This document shows, piece by piece, positions 1 to 9,216 of a DNA stretch of 53,472 nucleotides (position 1 is the stretch's first letter; every line of letters begins with the position of its first letter). This DNA comes from JAKOQB01 sp036824465 (GTDB lineage: Bacteria > Pseudomonadota > Gammaproteobacteria > Burkholderiales > Burkholderiaceae_F), in NCBI GenBank assembly GCA_036824465.1, contig DAITAC010000017.1, positions 1 through 53,472 of the forward strand, in the 5' to 3' direction. The notes beneath the pieces were generated by a model. It had not been told where the DNA came from and did no database searches. It saw only the letters and a list, made by a program, of their open reading frames with translations. The position numbers were made by a program, and so were the translations under genes.

Positions 1-429
1 CAGGCAGTAGCCACCGCATGGGGTGACCTGGGCTGCTTATGACCGTGCTCGACCCTAACCGGTCTCCTGGCCTTGCCCAAAGCAGCCGATCGCATCTCTA
101 CCATTAGCCCGCGTTCAGACGCTGAGGCTGCGCGCAGGACGGATCTAAGAGTTCATGGCTTGTTCCCGACACGGCATCGTGCGGGGCATTGAGACGCAGT
201 CCGCAATGAACGAAATCCTGATCGAGCCCCCGAATAACCGCCGAGTGCACATTCGGTGACACAAGCCATACCGATTGTTCGGCTTAATGTACGTCATTCG
301 TCGTCGCTGCACGGCTTGCGCTGCCAGCACGCGCAGCCCATTGAGTCAATTCCGGATGATCATCAACAGAGGAACTTCGCTCGGGTTATGCTTAGCCACG
401 GTGTGGTTCATTCAGTTTCGAGGAACCTA
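1..429. other. Left-edge stretch without a supported gene
   Basis: I see no convincing gene here. Short open frames on both strands have arginine- and serine-rich translations typical of shadow frames in GC-rich DNA and resemble no family I know. The promoter of the downstream amidase operon presumably lies near the right end, but I could not pick out reliable -35/-10 boxes. Confidence 0.5.
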
Positions 430-639
430 GTGACGTCAGCAAGCGACGCCGCGCCCATTTCGACGATGCAAGATGTGCTCGGCACGTCGTTGTCGGATGA
501 CCGCTTTCGCGAGAGCCTAGCGGCATTCGAAGACGTGCTCGCAGAGATACGCAAGCTTCGCTCGCTCGATTTGAAGGATATCCATCCCGCAGTCATCTTC
601 GAGCCGACGGCCCCCTACCGCGCCAAGGGCGAGAAGTGA
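430..639 (+). CDS. AtzG-like small protein, probable amidase partner
   Basis: A 69-residue protein directly upstream of an amidase. The centre (FRESLAAFEDVLAEIRKL) and the tail (HPAVIFEPTAPY) resemble the AtzG/GatC-like subunits (DUF4089 type) that wrap around AtzE-type amidases. A GTG start at 430 is chosen because a GAGGA box lies about 5 bases upstream and residues encoded further upstream look non-coding; an ATG at 466 is the alternative. Its TGA stop overlaps the GTG start of the amidase by 4 bp (GTGA), so the two are probably translated together and form a complex. The family assignment is by pattern only. Confidence 0.7.
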   Translation: MTSASDAAPISTMQDVLGTSLSDDRFRESLAAFEDVLAEIRKLRSLDLKDIHPAVIFEPTAPYRAKGEK

Positions 640-2051
640 AGAACGATGACGAGCGCGATCCATGCGCCGCGCCGATCGAACATCTGGCTCCGGCGCTGCG
701 CGACCGTAGACTTTCACCGGTAGCGCTCACCGAAGCCTGCTTAGAGCGCATCGGTGCTTCGGACGGCACGCTGCAGAGTTTCGTGCACGTCGCCAAGTCA
801 ACGCTCGCGCAGGCGCGCGACGTCGAACGTGAAATCGCAGCTGGCAACTGGCGCGGAGCGCTTCACGGAATCCCGATCGGCGTCAAGGACAACTACCTCA
901 CAGAGGACATGCCGACGACTGCCGGGACGCGCGCGGCGGGTATTTCCTTCGGGTTTTACGACTCGGCGGCCGTGGCGCGATTGCGAAAGGCCGGCGCAAT
1001 ATTGATCGGCAAGACGCGTACCCACGAGTTCGCGTGGGGAACCGTGACGCCACCCACGCGCAATCCGTGGGACACGAACCGTATCCCTGGCGGATCCAGT
1101 GGCGGTTCGGCGGCGGCGGTTGCAGGCGGGCTCTGCAGTGCGGCTCTGGGCTCGGATACCGGCGGTTCGATCCGGATCCCGGCAAGCCTGTGCGGCGTCG
1201 TCGGACTCAAGCCGACATTCGGACGCGTCAGTCGCTACGGTATCGTTCCGCACACCTGGTCGCTGGATCATGCCGGACCGCTAAGCAGAACGGTCACGGA
1301 CGCTGCGTTGCTGCTGAACGTCCTCGCGGGCTACGACGCCCGTGACCCCGCTTGCCAAGACAGACCGGTCCCCGATTACACGAAGGCGCTCGGCCTGCCT
1401 ATCGAGGGAATGCGCGTCGGAGTCTGCCGAAACCATTTCTTCGATCGCAACGAACCTGCGGTCGATGCCGCCGTGGAACGGGCGCTCTCGGACCTATCGG
1501 CGGCTGGAGCGCGCGTACACGAGTTCGAGATCCCGAACCTGCAATATGGGTTGGCGGCGATCTTCGCGGTCGAGCTCGCCTCGTCGGCGGCGTACCACGA
1601 TGCGTCGGTGGCCGCCGGGCGCCAGGTCCACTTCGAGCCGGACGTCCGCTCGCTGGTGGAGATCGGGCGGCTCGTCACGGCCGCCGACTATCTGAAGGCC
1701 GAGCAACTGCGCGCCGTCCTGTGCGAGGACTTCCGTCGCGCGTTCGAGCACGCGGACGTCATTGTCGGGCCCACCGAGCCGCTCACCGCCTGGAACAGTG
1801 GCGAGTGGACCGTGGAAGTGGGCGGCAAGCCTGAGAGCGTGCTGGCAGCGTCTTGGCGGCTCACCTTCCCGTACAACCTGACCGGGCTTCCCGCCATCTC
1901 CGTGCCGTGCGGCTTCGACCATCGCGGGCTGCCGATCGGCCTTCAAATCGCGGGGCGCCCGTTCGATGAGACGACCGTCCTGCGCGTCGCGCACGCATTC
2001 GAGCGCGGGCACGCGTGGGGCGGGCAGATCGCAACGCATCGAACTCCTTGA
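636..2051 (+). CDS. Amidase-signature hydrolase (AtzE/GatA-like)
   Basis: A 471-residue amidase-signature enzyme that hydrolyses a carbon-nitrogen amide bond in the cytoplasm. The Ser-cisSer-Lys triad is visible: Lys84 in GVKDN, Ser154 in GGSSGGS and the nucleophile Ser178 in DTGGSIR, with the spacing usual for the family. It starts at GTG 636 overlapping the AtzG-like gene. With that partner it most resembles AtzE or HpxY-type enzymes acting on carboxybiuret- or oxamate-like substrates rather than a true GatA: no gatB is present. The nitrilase 19 bp downstream suggests stepwise hydrolysis of one nitrogenous compound. The exact substrate cannot be read from the sequence. Confidence 0.88.
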   Translation: MKNDDERDPCAAPIEHLAPALRDRRLSPVALTEACLERIGASDGTLQSFVHVAKSTLAQARDVEREIAAGNWRGALHGIPIGVKDNYLTEDMPTTAGTRAAGISFGFYDSAAVARLRKAGAILIGKTRTHEFAWGTVTPPTRNPWDTNRIPGGSSGGSAAAVAGGLCSAALGSDTGGSIRIPASLCGVVGLKPTFGRVSRYGIVPHTWSLDHAGPLSRTVTDAALLLNVLAGYDARDPACQDRPVPDYTKALGLPIEGMRVGVCRNHFFDRNEPAVDAAVERALSDLSAAGARVHEFEIPNLQYGLAAIFAVELASSAAYHDASVAAGRQVHFEPDVRSLVEIGRLVTAADYLKAEQLRAVLCEDFRRAFEHADVIVGPTEPLTAWNSGEWTVEVGGKPESVLAASWRLTFPYNLTGLPAISVPCGFDHRGLPIGLQIAGRPFDETTVLRVAHAFERGHAWGGQIATHRTP

Positions 2052-2070
2052 ACCGGAAGGCGAGAGTCCC

Positions 2071-2955
2071 ATGTCGAAGAGTGCCAAGATGCCCGAAAGC
2101 CTTGTGCGGGTGGCCTGCATCCAGTTCGAACCGAGAATCGGCGAGAAGCAGCGCAACGTCGAGCGCAGCCTCGAACTCATTGCTGCGGCGGCATCCAAAG
2201 GCGCGCAACTCGTGGTTCTGCCCGAGTTGTGCAACACGGGCTACGTGTTCGAGTCTCGCCGCGAGGCTTTCGGACTGGCCGAAACGATCCCGGACGGTTC
2301 GACAGCGCGCACATGGGCTGAAGCTGCCCGCTCGCACGGTCTGCACATCGTCGCCGGAATCACCGAGCTCGCCGACCAGGCGTTGTTCAACAGTGCTGTG
2401 GTCGCCGGACCCGAAGGCTTTGTCGGCGTCTACCGGAAAAACCACCTCTGGGGTGAGGAGAATCTGTTCTTCGAGCCCGGCAATCTCGGCGTTCCGGTGT
2501 TCCTCACGCCCGTCGGTCGCATCGCATGCGCCATCTGCTATGACATCTGGTTTCCGGAGGTTTTCCGGCTCGCGGCGCTGCAGGGCGCGGACATTCTGTG
2601 CGTCCCGACCAACTGGGTGCCGATGGCGGACCAGCCAGCCGAGCTGCCGGTCATGGCCAACGTGCTCTCGATGGGTGGTGCGCATTCGAACTCGATCTTT
2701 GTCGCCGCCGCCGACCGCGTGGGGATCGAGCGTGAACAGCCCTTCATCGGCAACAGCCTGATCGTAAGCTGCACCGGCTGGCCGCTAGCGGGTCCGGCCA
2801 GCCGCGACGGCGAGGAGATTCTCGTCGCCGACCTCAACCTTTCGGACGCGCGGCGCAAGCGCAACTGGAACGCGTTCAACCAGGTTCTGCGCGACCGTCG
2901 CACCGACGTCTACAACGAGATGCTGGGCGCGTCGAGCAAGCGTGGATGGTACTGA
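2071..2955 (+). CDS. Nitrilase-superfamily carbon-nitrogen hydrolase
   Basis: A 294-residue amidohydrolase of the nitrilase superfamily. The Glu-Lys-Cys catalytic triad is visible as Glu52 (LPELCNTG), Lys123 (YRKNHLW) and Cys156 (CAICYD). Family members hydrolyse aliphatic amides, N-carbamoyl amines or omega-amides. The ATG at 2071 is preceded by a purine-rich GGAAGG...GAGAG tract; the open frame extends upstream, but only into the amidase gene. It lies 19 bp after the amidase, almost certainly in the same transcript. Its stop faces that of the DUF1028 gene 36 bp away, with no obvious strong terminator between them. Confidence 0.88.
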   Translation: MSKSAKMPESLVRVACIQFEPRIGEKQRNVERSLELIAAAASKGAQLVVLPELCNTGYVFESRREAFGLAETIPDGSTARTWAEAARSHGLHIVAGITELADQALFNSAVVAGPEGFVGVYRKNHLWGEENLFFEPGNLGVPVFLTPVGRIACAICYDIWFPEVFRLAALQGADILCVPTNWVPMADQPAELPVMANVLSMGGAHSNSIFVAAADRVGIEREQPFIGNSLIVSCTGWPLAGPASRDGEEILVADLNLSDARRKRNWNAFNQVLRDRRTDVYNEMLGASSKRGWY

Positions 2956-2991
2956 GCGGACCGCAACGGCCGCGCTTCGGCCCCCAGTCGT

Positions 2992-3729
2992 CTAGGCGCT
3001 GCCGCCGCCGCCGGGGCGCGACGGCGGCGGGCGCAGCAGCATCTGCGCGGTAGCCTCGGGAAGCGCACCGACGGGTGCGCCGCGCTTGGGCATGCCCAGC
3101 ACGAACGGAAGCAACTGCAGCCTGGCGATGCACAGGATGCGGCGCAGTTCTGCCACTGGGTATGGATGCTCGTCGACCCGAAGGTCGAGCCAAGGGTAGT
3201 CCTCCTGCCCGAAGACCTTGATCGAGGCCGACTGCTTGCCGCGCTTGTCGCCACCGGCCGTCTGCCCCGCTTCGAGCGCAAGCATCATCCTTTCTGCGAG
3301 GTCGAGAGAATCGGTGGCCTCGAATGTGTGCGCCATCGCCAGCACCGTTTCCTCGCCTATGAGCATGTTCCCCTGCACGGCGAACCCATTGCCGATCCGG
3401 TGACCGCACCATGGGGTGCATCCAGTCCCGGTCCACGCCGCGGCGCCGCCCCTGGCATCAACGATTCCGACCTGTCGCAGATCGGCGGCATCATCGCGCT
3501 CGAGCACCTTGTCGAGAGCCGCCGGTGCTGCAAGGCCGTTGCGCATGAGGTCCAACGCCTCGATCGCCAGATACGGATTGACCCACGACTGCGTGGAGAC
3601 GGCCCCCACTGCCGGGAGTACGTACGGACAAAGAGCCCCGACGGCCGGGACGGCAGTGCTCACCGCGACGCCCAGCATCGCCGTCCTTGGGCAGCGCGCG
3701 ACGATGGAAAAGGTGTTCAGTTCGAACAT
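2992..3729 (-). CDS. DUF1028 family protein
   Basis: A 245-residue protein matching the DUF1028 family along its length: the N-terminus reads FSIVARCP...LGVAVST with a pattern of small residues typical of Ntn-hydrolase-like folds, followed by ST-QSWVNP and GIVDARG. The family has no settled reaction but often sits with amidases and amide-uptake genes. A ribosome site (GAGGAG) precedes ATG 3729. It is the last gene of the transporter operon, 43 bp after LivF. The C-terminus ends in a proline/glycine-rich tail. Confidence 0.82.
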   Translation of the reverse strand: MFELNTFSIVARCPRTAMLGVAVSTAVPAVGALCPYVLPAVGAVSTQSWVNPYLAIEALDLMRNGLAAPAALDKVLERDDAADLRQVGIVDARGGAAAWTGTGCTPWCGHRIGNGFAVQGNMLIGEETVLAMAHTFEATDSLDLAERMMLALEAGQTAGGDKRGKQSASIKVFGQEDYPWLDLRVDEHPYPVAELRRILCIARLQLLPFVLGMPKRGAPVGALPEATAQMLLRPPPSRPGGGGSA

Positions 3730-3772
3730 CGGGGCTCCTCAGGATTGCGGCGGCGGACTTCGGCTCCGGGCC

Positions 3773-4516
3773 TCAGACGCTCAGCCGCATAAGGATGCGC
3801 TGCGATGCGTTTTCGTCCCCGACGATGCCTTGATCCACGATTTCACCGGACTGCAGCACTGCGAAGCGGTCCGCGACCGACAGCGCGAAGCCGACGTTCT
3901 GCTCGACAAGCAGGATCGAGCAGCCCGTCTCCGAGCGTTCGGCGCGCAGTACGCCGGCCAGCTGCTCGATGACAGACGGCTGCAGGCCTTCGCTGATCTC
4001 GTCGATCAGCATCAGTCGCGGGCGGCTCAACAGCGCGCGAGCGACGAGCAGCATCTTCTGTTCGCCCCCGGAAAGGGTTCCGGCTCGCTGTCGAAGTCTC
4101 TGCGGAATGAAGTTGAAGTAGACGCCGACGCGTTCGACGCCGCGCCGGAGCACTTGTCGGTCGTGCACGACGAGCTTCAGATTCTCCTCGAGGGTGAGAT
4201 CCTGGAACAGTGCCTGCTCCTGTGGGGAGTAGGCGATCGCGCGGCGCGCCAGCAGGTGCGGAGGGAGCCCGGTCACGTCCTCGCCAAACAGCCTGATGTG
4301 GCCCGACTGCAGCGGCAGGAAACCCATGATTGCCTTGAGCAGGGTGGACTTCCCCATGCCGTTCTTCCCGAGCAGGGCCAGCACTTCGCCCGCTCCGATG
4401 TCGAGGTCCACCGCGTGCACGACCGTCGCCGCCCCGTAGCCGCAGCGCAGTCGTGAGATGCCGAGAACCGGCGCGGCCGATGCATCCGACTGCCGGACGA
4501 AATTCGCCTCGCTCAT
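3773..4516 (-). CDS. Branched-chain amino acid/amide ABC ATPase (LivF-type)
   Basis: A 247-residue cytoplasmic ATP-binding subunit. Walker A (GKNGMGKST), the ABC signature (LSGGEQK) and Walker B (LMLIDE) are intact; the usual DEPSEGL is written DEISEGL, the common LivF/UrtE variant region. It starts at ATG 4516, overlapping the stop of the LivM-LivG fusion by 4 bp (ATGA). With LivG it would form the ATPase dimer. Given the amidases nearby, the cargo may be an amide or urea derivative rather than leucine. Confidence 0.9.
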   Translation of the reverse strand: MSEANFVRQSDASAAPVLGISRLRCGYGAATVVHAVDLDIGAGEVLALLGKNGMGKSTLLKAIMGFLPLQSGHIRLFGEDVTGLPPHLLARRAIAYSPQEQALFQDLTLEENLKLVVHDRQVLRRGVERVGVYFNFIPQRLRQRAGTLSGGEQKMLLVARALLSRPRLMLIDEISEGLQPSVIEQLAGVLRAERSETGCSILLVEQNVGFALSVADRFAVLQSGEIVDQGIVGDENASQRILMRLSV

Positions 4517-6351
4517 CCCGCGGCCCCGCTTGGTGGCGCCGTCACGTGCCCTGCATAGATTTCCCGGACGAGAGCCGAGTCGACGACTTGCTGGACGCTC
4601 CCGTCGAGCACGATGGCGCCCTGGTGCAAGACGATCACGCGCGAGCTGATGTCGCGCACGAAGTCCAAGTCATGCTCGATCAGCAATATGCACATCGCGT
4701 GGTCGCGCGCGAGCTCGACGAGGATGCCGCCGATCATCGTCCGCTCGGGTTTCGTCAAGCCCGCTGTGGGCTCGTCCAGCAGCAGAACCGTGGGCTCCAG
4801 TGCGAGCACCATCGCCAGCTCGAGCGCCTGCTTCATCCCGTGCGACAGGTAGCGGCACTGTTCCCCCAGATGCCGATCCAGCCCCGTCGAGCGCACCACC
4901 TGCAGCGCTGCAGACGGTAACGCCAGTTCCGCGCTTGCACGGCGCATCGAAGGTCGCTGCAACCGCGTGCGGGCGATCCGCAGCGACTCCGCGACCGTCA
5001 GGGTATCGAACGTGTTCGCGGTCTGGAACTTCCGCCCAAGCCCGAAGGCGACGCAGCGGTGCGGCGGCAGCCGGGCAATGTCGTGGCCGTTGATACGCAC
5101 CTGTCCCGAGGACCGTTCCCCACCGTCACTGAGGCAGCGCATCAGCGTGGTCTTGCCGGCACCGTTGGGGCCGACGAGGCTGAGCAGTTCACCGTGCGAT
5201 GCCCGAAAGCTGATATCGCGCAGCACCTGCAGGCTGCCGAAGTGCTTGGCTACATTGGAGACGTCGACCGCCGGCGAGCCCGACCCTGCGGAACGTTCAT
5301 CGATCGGCGCAGCCACCGCAACGAGTTCGGCGCCGCGGGACACCGTTGGAAAGCGGCTCGGACGCACTCGCGACACGAGGTCGACCAGCGCCGGGATCAG
5401 TCCCTTTGGAAGCGCAATGATCACGACGACGAATGCGAAGCCCACGATCAGTTTCCAGACGAAGGGCAGGTCGCCGCTGAGGTAGGCGGTACCCACATCG
5501 AGGACCAAGGTGCCCAGGACGGGCCCGACCAGTGTGCCGCGTCCTCCCAAGGCCACCCAGATGACGAGTTCGGTACCGAACGTGAATCCGGCCAATTCGG
5601 GCGACACGACCATGCTGTAGCCCGCATAGCCGTAGCCGGCCGCCGCCGCGATCATCGACAGTGCCGCGAGCAGCGCAATCTTGATGAGCGAAATGTCGAT
5701 GCCGAGGTACGCGCACCGTGCCTCGTTCTCCCGTATGGCCACGAGCAGCCGCCCGAAGTCGCTGCGCACGATGATCCAGGCGCCAGCCGTCACGATGGTC
5801 AGAAACCCTCCGCCCAGCCAGAACCAGGCCTCAACCTCCAGGTCGAAGCTCGGGTAGCCGGACAGCCCGCTGCTGGAGCCGGTGAAGCTGCCGCCAGAAA
5901 AGATGATCTGCGTCAGGACGATCGGCAGCACCAGCGAGACCACCGATGCGTACAGCGCTGTAGCACCGTGGTAGAAGGAAAGCCAGCCGGTGATCAACGC
6001 GACGATGATCGCGCCGCCCATACCCACGGCGAGCGCCATCGCCGCGTTCCCGACCGAGAAGCCCATGTGCGTGAACACGAGGCCTGCCGCGTAAGCGCCA
6101 ATCCCGAAGAACGCTGACTGGCCGAACGTCAGAATGCCGGTGTAGCCCCACAGGATGTCGACGGTGAGTGCGACGGCCGCATAGAAGAAGGCCCTCACCA
6201 GCGTATTGACCATGAACGGCGGCAGAACGTAAGGGCCAAGGAGGACAAGCAGCAGCGCCGCTACGACGCACAGCGCAAGCCATCGAGTTTCCGCCGATCT
6301 GTCGCCGCGGGGGCGGGCGCGAGTCGGACTCGCCGACACTGTCCTACTCAC
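4513..6351 (-). CDS. Fused LivM permease-LivG ATPase
   Basis: A 612-residue fusion of two ABC transporter parts. Residues about 25-320 are a hydrophobic LivM-type permease with many membrane spans (WGYTGILTFGQSAFFGIGAY motif region). Residues about 360-600 are a LivG-type ATPase with Walker A (GPNGAGKTT), a signature written LSHGMKQ and Walker B (LLLDEPTAGL). The linker (about 325-360) is charged and proline-containing. It overlaps livH by 8 bp and livF by 4 bp. Such fusions are known in this family, particularly in proteobacterial amide/urea-like systems; here the frame runs through the junction with no sign of a frameshift. Confidence 0.92.
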   Translation of the reverse strand: MSRTVSASPTRARPRGDRSAETRWLALCVVAALLLVLLGPYVLPPFMVNTLVRAFFYAAVALTVDILWGYTGILTFGQSAFFGIGAYAAGLVFTHMGFSVGNAAMALAVGMGGAIIVALITGWLSFYHGATALYASVVSLVLPIVLTQIIFSGGSFTGSSSGLSGYPSFDLEVEAWFWLGGGFLTIVTAGAWIIVRSDFGRLLVAIRENEARCAYLGIDISLIKIALLAALSMIAAAAGYGYAGYSMVVSPELAGFTFGTELVIWVALGGRGTLVGPVLGTLVLDVGTAYLSGDLPFVWKLIVGFAFVVVIIALPKGLIPALVDLVSRVRPSRFPTVSRGAELVAVAAPIDERSAGSGSPAVDVSNVAKHFGSLQVLRDISFRASHGELLSLVGPNGAGKTTLMRCLSDGGERSSGQVRINGHDIARLPPHRCVAFGLGRKFQTANTFDTLTVAESLRIARTRLQRPSMRRASAELALPSAALQVVRSTGLDRHLGEQCRYLSHGMKQALELAMVLALEPTVLLLDEPTAGLTKPERTMIGGILVELARDHAMCILLIEHDLDFVRDISSRVIVLHQGAIVLDGSVQQVVDSALVREIYAGHVTAPPSGAAG

Positions 6352-7180
6352 GGGCGAAGCCCTGCGGCCGGATGCGCAGCACGAGCGCGGCTAGCACCAC
6401 GATCGTCAATCCCCCCAGGATCGGGCTTCCGTACGTACTGACCACGACCTGCAGGCCTCCGAGCACAAGGCAGGCTGCCGCGAGGCTGATCAGAGACATT
6501 CCCGACACCATCACCAGCATGAAGGCATTGATCAGCCACGGGACACCCATGTTTGGGTCCACGCTAGACAGCGGCGTGATCAGCGCGCCGGCGAGGCTGG
6601 CGAGCGCAGCGCCGATCGAGAAGCTGGAGAAGCGCACCAGGGTGCTGTTTATGCCCAGGCCTTTCGCGAGGTTCTCGTTCATGATCACGGCCCGCGTCAG
6701 TAGTCCGAGGCGGGTGCCGTTTAGCGCCCATGCCATCGCGCCGGCGAGCACGACCGCGACCACCACGACCGCGAGCCGGTATTGGGAATAGGCCGTTCCC
6801 AACAGACCCACCGTACCGGACAGCGGGCTCTCGACGAACTTGACATCCCGGCCGAACATGAGGGTGATGATCTGCCCGATGATGATGCCCAGCCCCCACG
6901 TGGCGAGGATCGCGTCGAGCGGTCGCGAATACAGCGGCCGGACAACGAGCCGCTCGACCAGCATGCCGCACAGGCCGCCGATGACGAATGCGAAGGTCAT
7001 CGACCACCATGGGTTTAGGCCCAGTTGCGTGACCGCAAGTGCCGAGTAGCCGCCGACGGTCAGGAAGCCGCCATGCGCGAAGTTGATGATCTTCATCACG
7101 CCGAAGATCAACAACAGTCCGGCGCAGACCGCGAACAGGATCGCCGCGGTCGTGACCGTGTCCAGCAGGAGAGCGATCAC
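6344..7180 (-). CDS. ABC transporter permease (LivH-type)
   Basis: A 278-residue integral membrane permease of the LivH/UrtB family, with about eight hydrophobic segments and the family motif INFAHGGFLTVGGY near residues 33-45. Translation appears to begin at GTG 7180, since the protein then starts right at the first membrane span. It pairs with the LivM part of the fused downstream gene to make the inner-membrane channel. An 87-bp spacer separates it from the binding-protein gene. Confidence 0.9.
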   Translation of the reverse strand: MIALLLDTVTTAAILFAVCAGLLLIFGVMKIINFAHGGFLTVGGYSALAVTQLGLNPWWSMTFAFVIGGLCGMLVERLVVRPLYSRPLDAILATWGLGIIIGQIITLMFGRDVKFVESPLSGTVGLLGTAYSQYRLAVVVVAVVLAGAMAWALNGTRLGLLTRAVIMNENLAKGLGINSTLVRFSSFSIGAALASLAGALITPLSSVDPNMGVPWLINAFMLVMVSGMSLISLAAACLVLGGLQVVVSTYGSPILGGLTIVVLAALVLRIRPQGFARE

Positions 7181-7267
7181 ACAGAATCCCCGGCCGGCAT
7201 GCCCATGCGACCTCTCAGGCCTCGTGCCCGGGAAGCCGCATGGTGGCGGCCGCAGCAGGCCGTCAGC

Positions 7268-8425
7268 TTATTTCAGGTTCGGGCACTGCGCACCCGGATC
7301 CACGTCCTTGAAGGTCTCCAGGATCTTGACCGACCCATCTTTCTGCACCTGACCAAGGTACATCGTGAGCGGCGCGTGCCGCTGTTTGTTCATCTTGATC
7401 GTGCCACGCGGCCCGTCCACGGCAACCTCGGCGAGGGCCTTGATCACCTTGTCGGCGTCGGTCGACTTGGCCTTCTCGACCGCGGCCTTGTACGCGTACA
7501 CGCCCTCGTACTGGGGTACCGAAAGGTCGTTCGGCGTCTTCAGATCGTTGCCGAACTTCTTCTGCATCGCCGCCAAGAATTCCTTGTTCTTGGGCGAGTC
7601 GATGTTGGTCAAGTAGGAACCGGAAATGAAGATGCCTTCGGCGTCCGCTCCCATGCCCTTGGCCGTGCCTTCATCGACCGCGAGGTTGCCGTACGGAATC
7701 GTTACGCCGGCGGCGCGCAACTGTTTGGTAAGCGTCACGTTGGGGGCGCCACCGGCGGTCGACGTGATCAGCGCGTCGGGCTTGGCGGCCTTCAGCTTGC
7801 TGATGACTGCGGTCCAATCTGTACCGTCCATAGGCAGGTACTCTTCGCCGACGACTTTGCCGCCCTTGCTCTGGATGTACTTCTTGGTGAAATCGAGCAT
7901 GCCGCGACCGAACGCATAGTCGCTGCCGACCAAGAAGAACGACTTCGCCTTCTGCTTCATGAAGTAGTCGACGATCGGAGCGACCTGTTGATCCGGGACC
8001 CAGGCATTCACGAACAGATACGGATTGCAGGACCGCCCTTCATAGAACGACGTGTAGATGAAGGGCACCTTGCCGCGCGAAACGATCGGCAGGCCCGCGT
8101 TGCGCGCCGCGCTAGTCTCCATCGAGATCAGCACGTTGACCTTCTTCTGGAAGATCAGGGAGTCGAAGGCCTTCTGCGCGCCGGCAGCGCCGCTGCCATC
8201 GTCGGCCACCTCGAGTTCGACCTTGCGCCCGAGAATGCCGCCTTTTGCATTGATCTCGTCGACCGCCAGCTGTGCCGATTGAACCACCGAAGGCGCTACA
8301 ACGCTGTTTGCGCCGCTCAGACCGACCGGTACGCCGATCCGGATCGGATCAGCGGCCATCGATTGCGCCGCGCCCAATATCAGGGCGGAGGCTATGAATC
8401 CGCGAACGGGTTTGGAAATTCTCAC
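7268..8425 (-). CDS. Periplasmic substrate-binding protein (LivK-like)
   Basis: A 385-residue periplasmic binding protein, type 1 fold. GTG 8425 is chosen as start because an AGGAG box sits 5 bases upstream, while the open frame continues 18 codons further into unlikely sequence. A signal peptide follows (RISKPVRGFIASALILGAAQ..., cleavage after SMA or AA near residue 25). The mature part reads IRIGVPVGLSGANSVV, typical of the LivJ/LivK/amide-binding group. It heads the transporter operon and would deliver the ligand to LivH/LivM. A cysteine near the C-terminus (AQCPNLK) may pair with an internal cysteine. Confidence 0.9.
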   Translation of the reverse strand: MRISKPVRGFIASALILGAAQSMAADPIRIGVPVGLSGANSVVAPSVVQSAQLAVDEINAKGGILGRKVELEVADDGSGAAGAQKAFDSLIFQKKVNVLISMETSAARNAGLPIVSRGKVPFIYTSFYEGRSCNPYLFVNAWVPDQQVAPIVDYFMKQKAKSFFLVGSDYAFGRGMLDFTKKYIQSKGGKVVGEEYLPMDGTDWTAVISKLKAAKPDALITSTAGGAPNVTLTKQLRAAGVTIPYGNLAVDEGTAKGMGADAEGIFISGSYLTNIDSPKNKEFLAAMQKKFGNDLKTPNDLSVPQYEGVYAYKAAVEKAKSTDADKVIKALAEVAVDGPRGTIKMNKQRHAPLTMYLGQVQKDGSVKILETFKDVDPGAQCPNLK

Positions 8426-9216
8426 GATCACTCCTCTCACATGGTTGATGAAAACTACATTCAGCGGCCCAGGAGCCAAAAGTGGCCCGCTACGTGTCGC
8501 GTACCACGCAGTGGTGTAAGGCTACAGGGCCATCAGGATAAGTCGTGGACGCAACGTTGATCACGGCACATATTCGAGCAGTCAGATTCTCGGCCAGGCT
8601 GTACAAGCCTTCAAGCCGCTTGTATTTGCGTCGCAGACTCTATCAATCCCTTTATCGCAACAGGATAGCGCCGACCTGCCGCGTGGTGGGATTTGCTGCA
8701 ATCAAGCGTCGAAGTTCATCTGCTCCTCAATTGGGGGCGAACGATTGGTCTTCGGCTTCCACTCCGTTTCTTCTTCAGTCCAGTGACAGTTCCGCGTTGT
8801 CGTGATCTTCTCGACTGCGGCGAGCGGCTGATTCATCGCCCGCGCGAATGCTTCTCCGCACACCACCGGGCGACTTATCAATTCGCGCGCTTCGATCAGG
8901 CCCACGATCTTCCCGCGCAAGAAGATCTGGCCACGCATGTGATGGAGCGGGCAGAGATCGGGATGAGAAGCTCGCTGGATCTCAGCGGCTGTGGCCGTCC
9001 GTGCGGGGCGGAGTCGTTTCGGCTCAACTCGTGCCGACTGAGCTAAACAGAGTCCGGCAATGACCGCTTGCGCGTAACTTACGCGGCGACGCCGAATGAC
9101 GGGTTCTGGCCGACTCCGGTCTGAAGCTCGAACACGGCTCGTTCCCGTAACGCACGGAGTCTCCCGGCGGTATTTCGCGACAACGCCAAGGATCACCGGA
9201 ACCACTCACATGAGGA
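8426..9216. other. Gene-poor spacer of about 790 bp
   Basis: This interval separates the transporter operon from the next gene cluster. It must carry the transporter promoter near its left end. One open frame on the minus strand (8702-9205) is listed separately with low confidence. The remainder has mixed composition, lower in GC than its neighbours around 8550-8800, and no recognisable gene, tRNA or repeat. Confidence 0.4.
8702..9205 (-). CDS. Possible hypothetical protein, doubtful
   Basis: A 167-codon open frame whose C-terminal half reads like a real protein (RGQIFLRGKIVGLIEARELI, then a Trp/Glu/Lys-rich tail), while the N-terminal third is arginine-rich and looks non-coding. I recognise no family. 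No clear ribosome site precedes the listed ATG. It could be a degenerate gene remnant, or chance. It overlaps no other supported gene, which is the main reason for recording it. Confidence 0.22.
   Translation of the reverse strand: MVPVILGVVAKYRRETPCVTGTSRVRASDRSRPEPVIRRRRVSYAQAVIAGLCLAQSARVEPKRLRPARTATAAEIQRASHPDLCPLHHMRGQIFLRGKIVGLIEARELISRPVVCGEAFARAMNQPLAAVEKITTTRNCHWTEEETEWKPKTNRSPPIEEQMNFDA

Noticed and set aside
256..429. Extension of the AtzG-like gene upstream to an ATG at 256
   Set aside because: The extra 58 residues have no AtzG-like pattern, and a GAGGA box lies just before GTG 430.
7025..8560. 511-codon plus-strand open frame opposite the binding-protein gene
   Set aside because: Antisense to a clear signal-peptide-bearing LivK-type protein; low-complexity translation.
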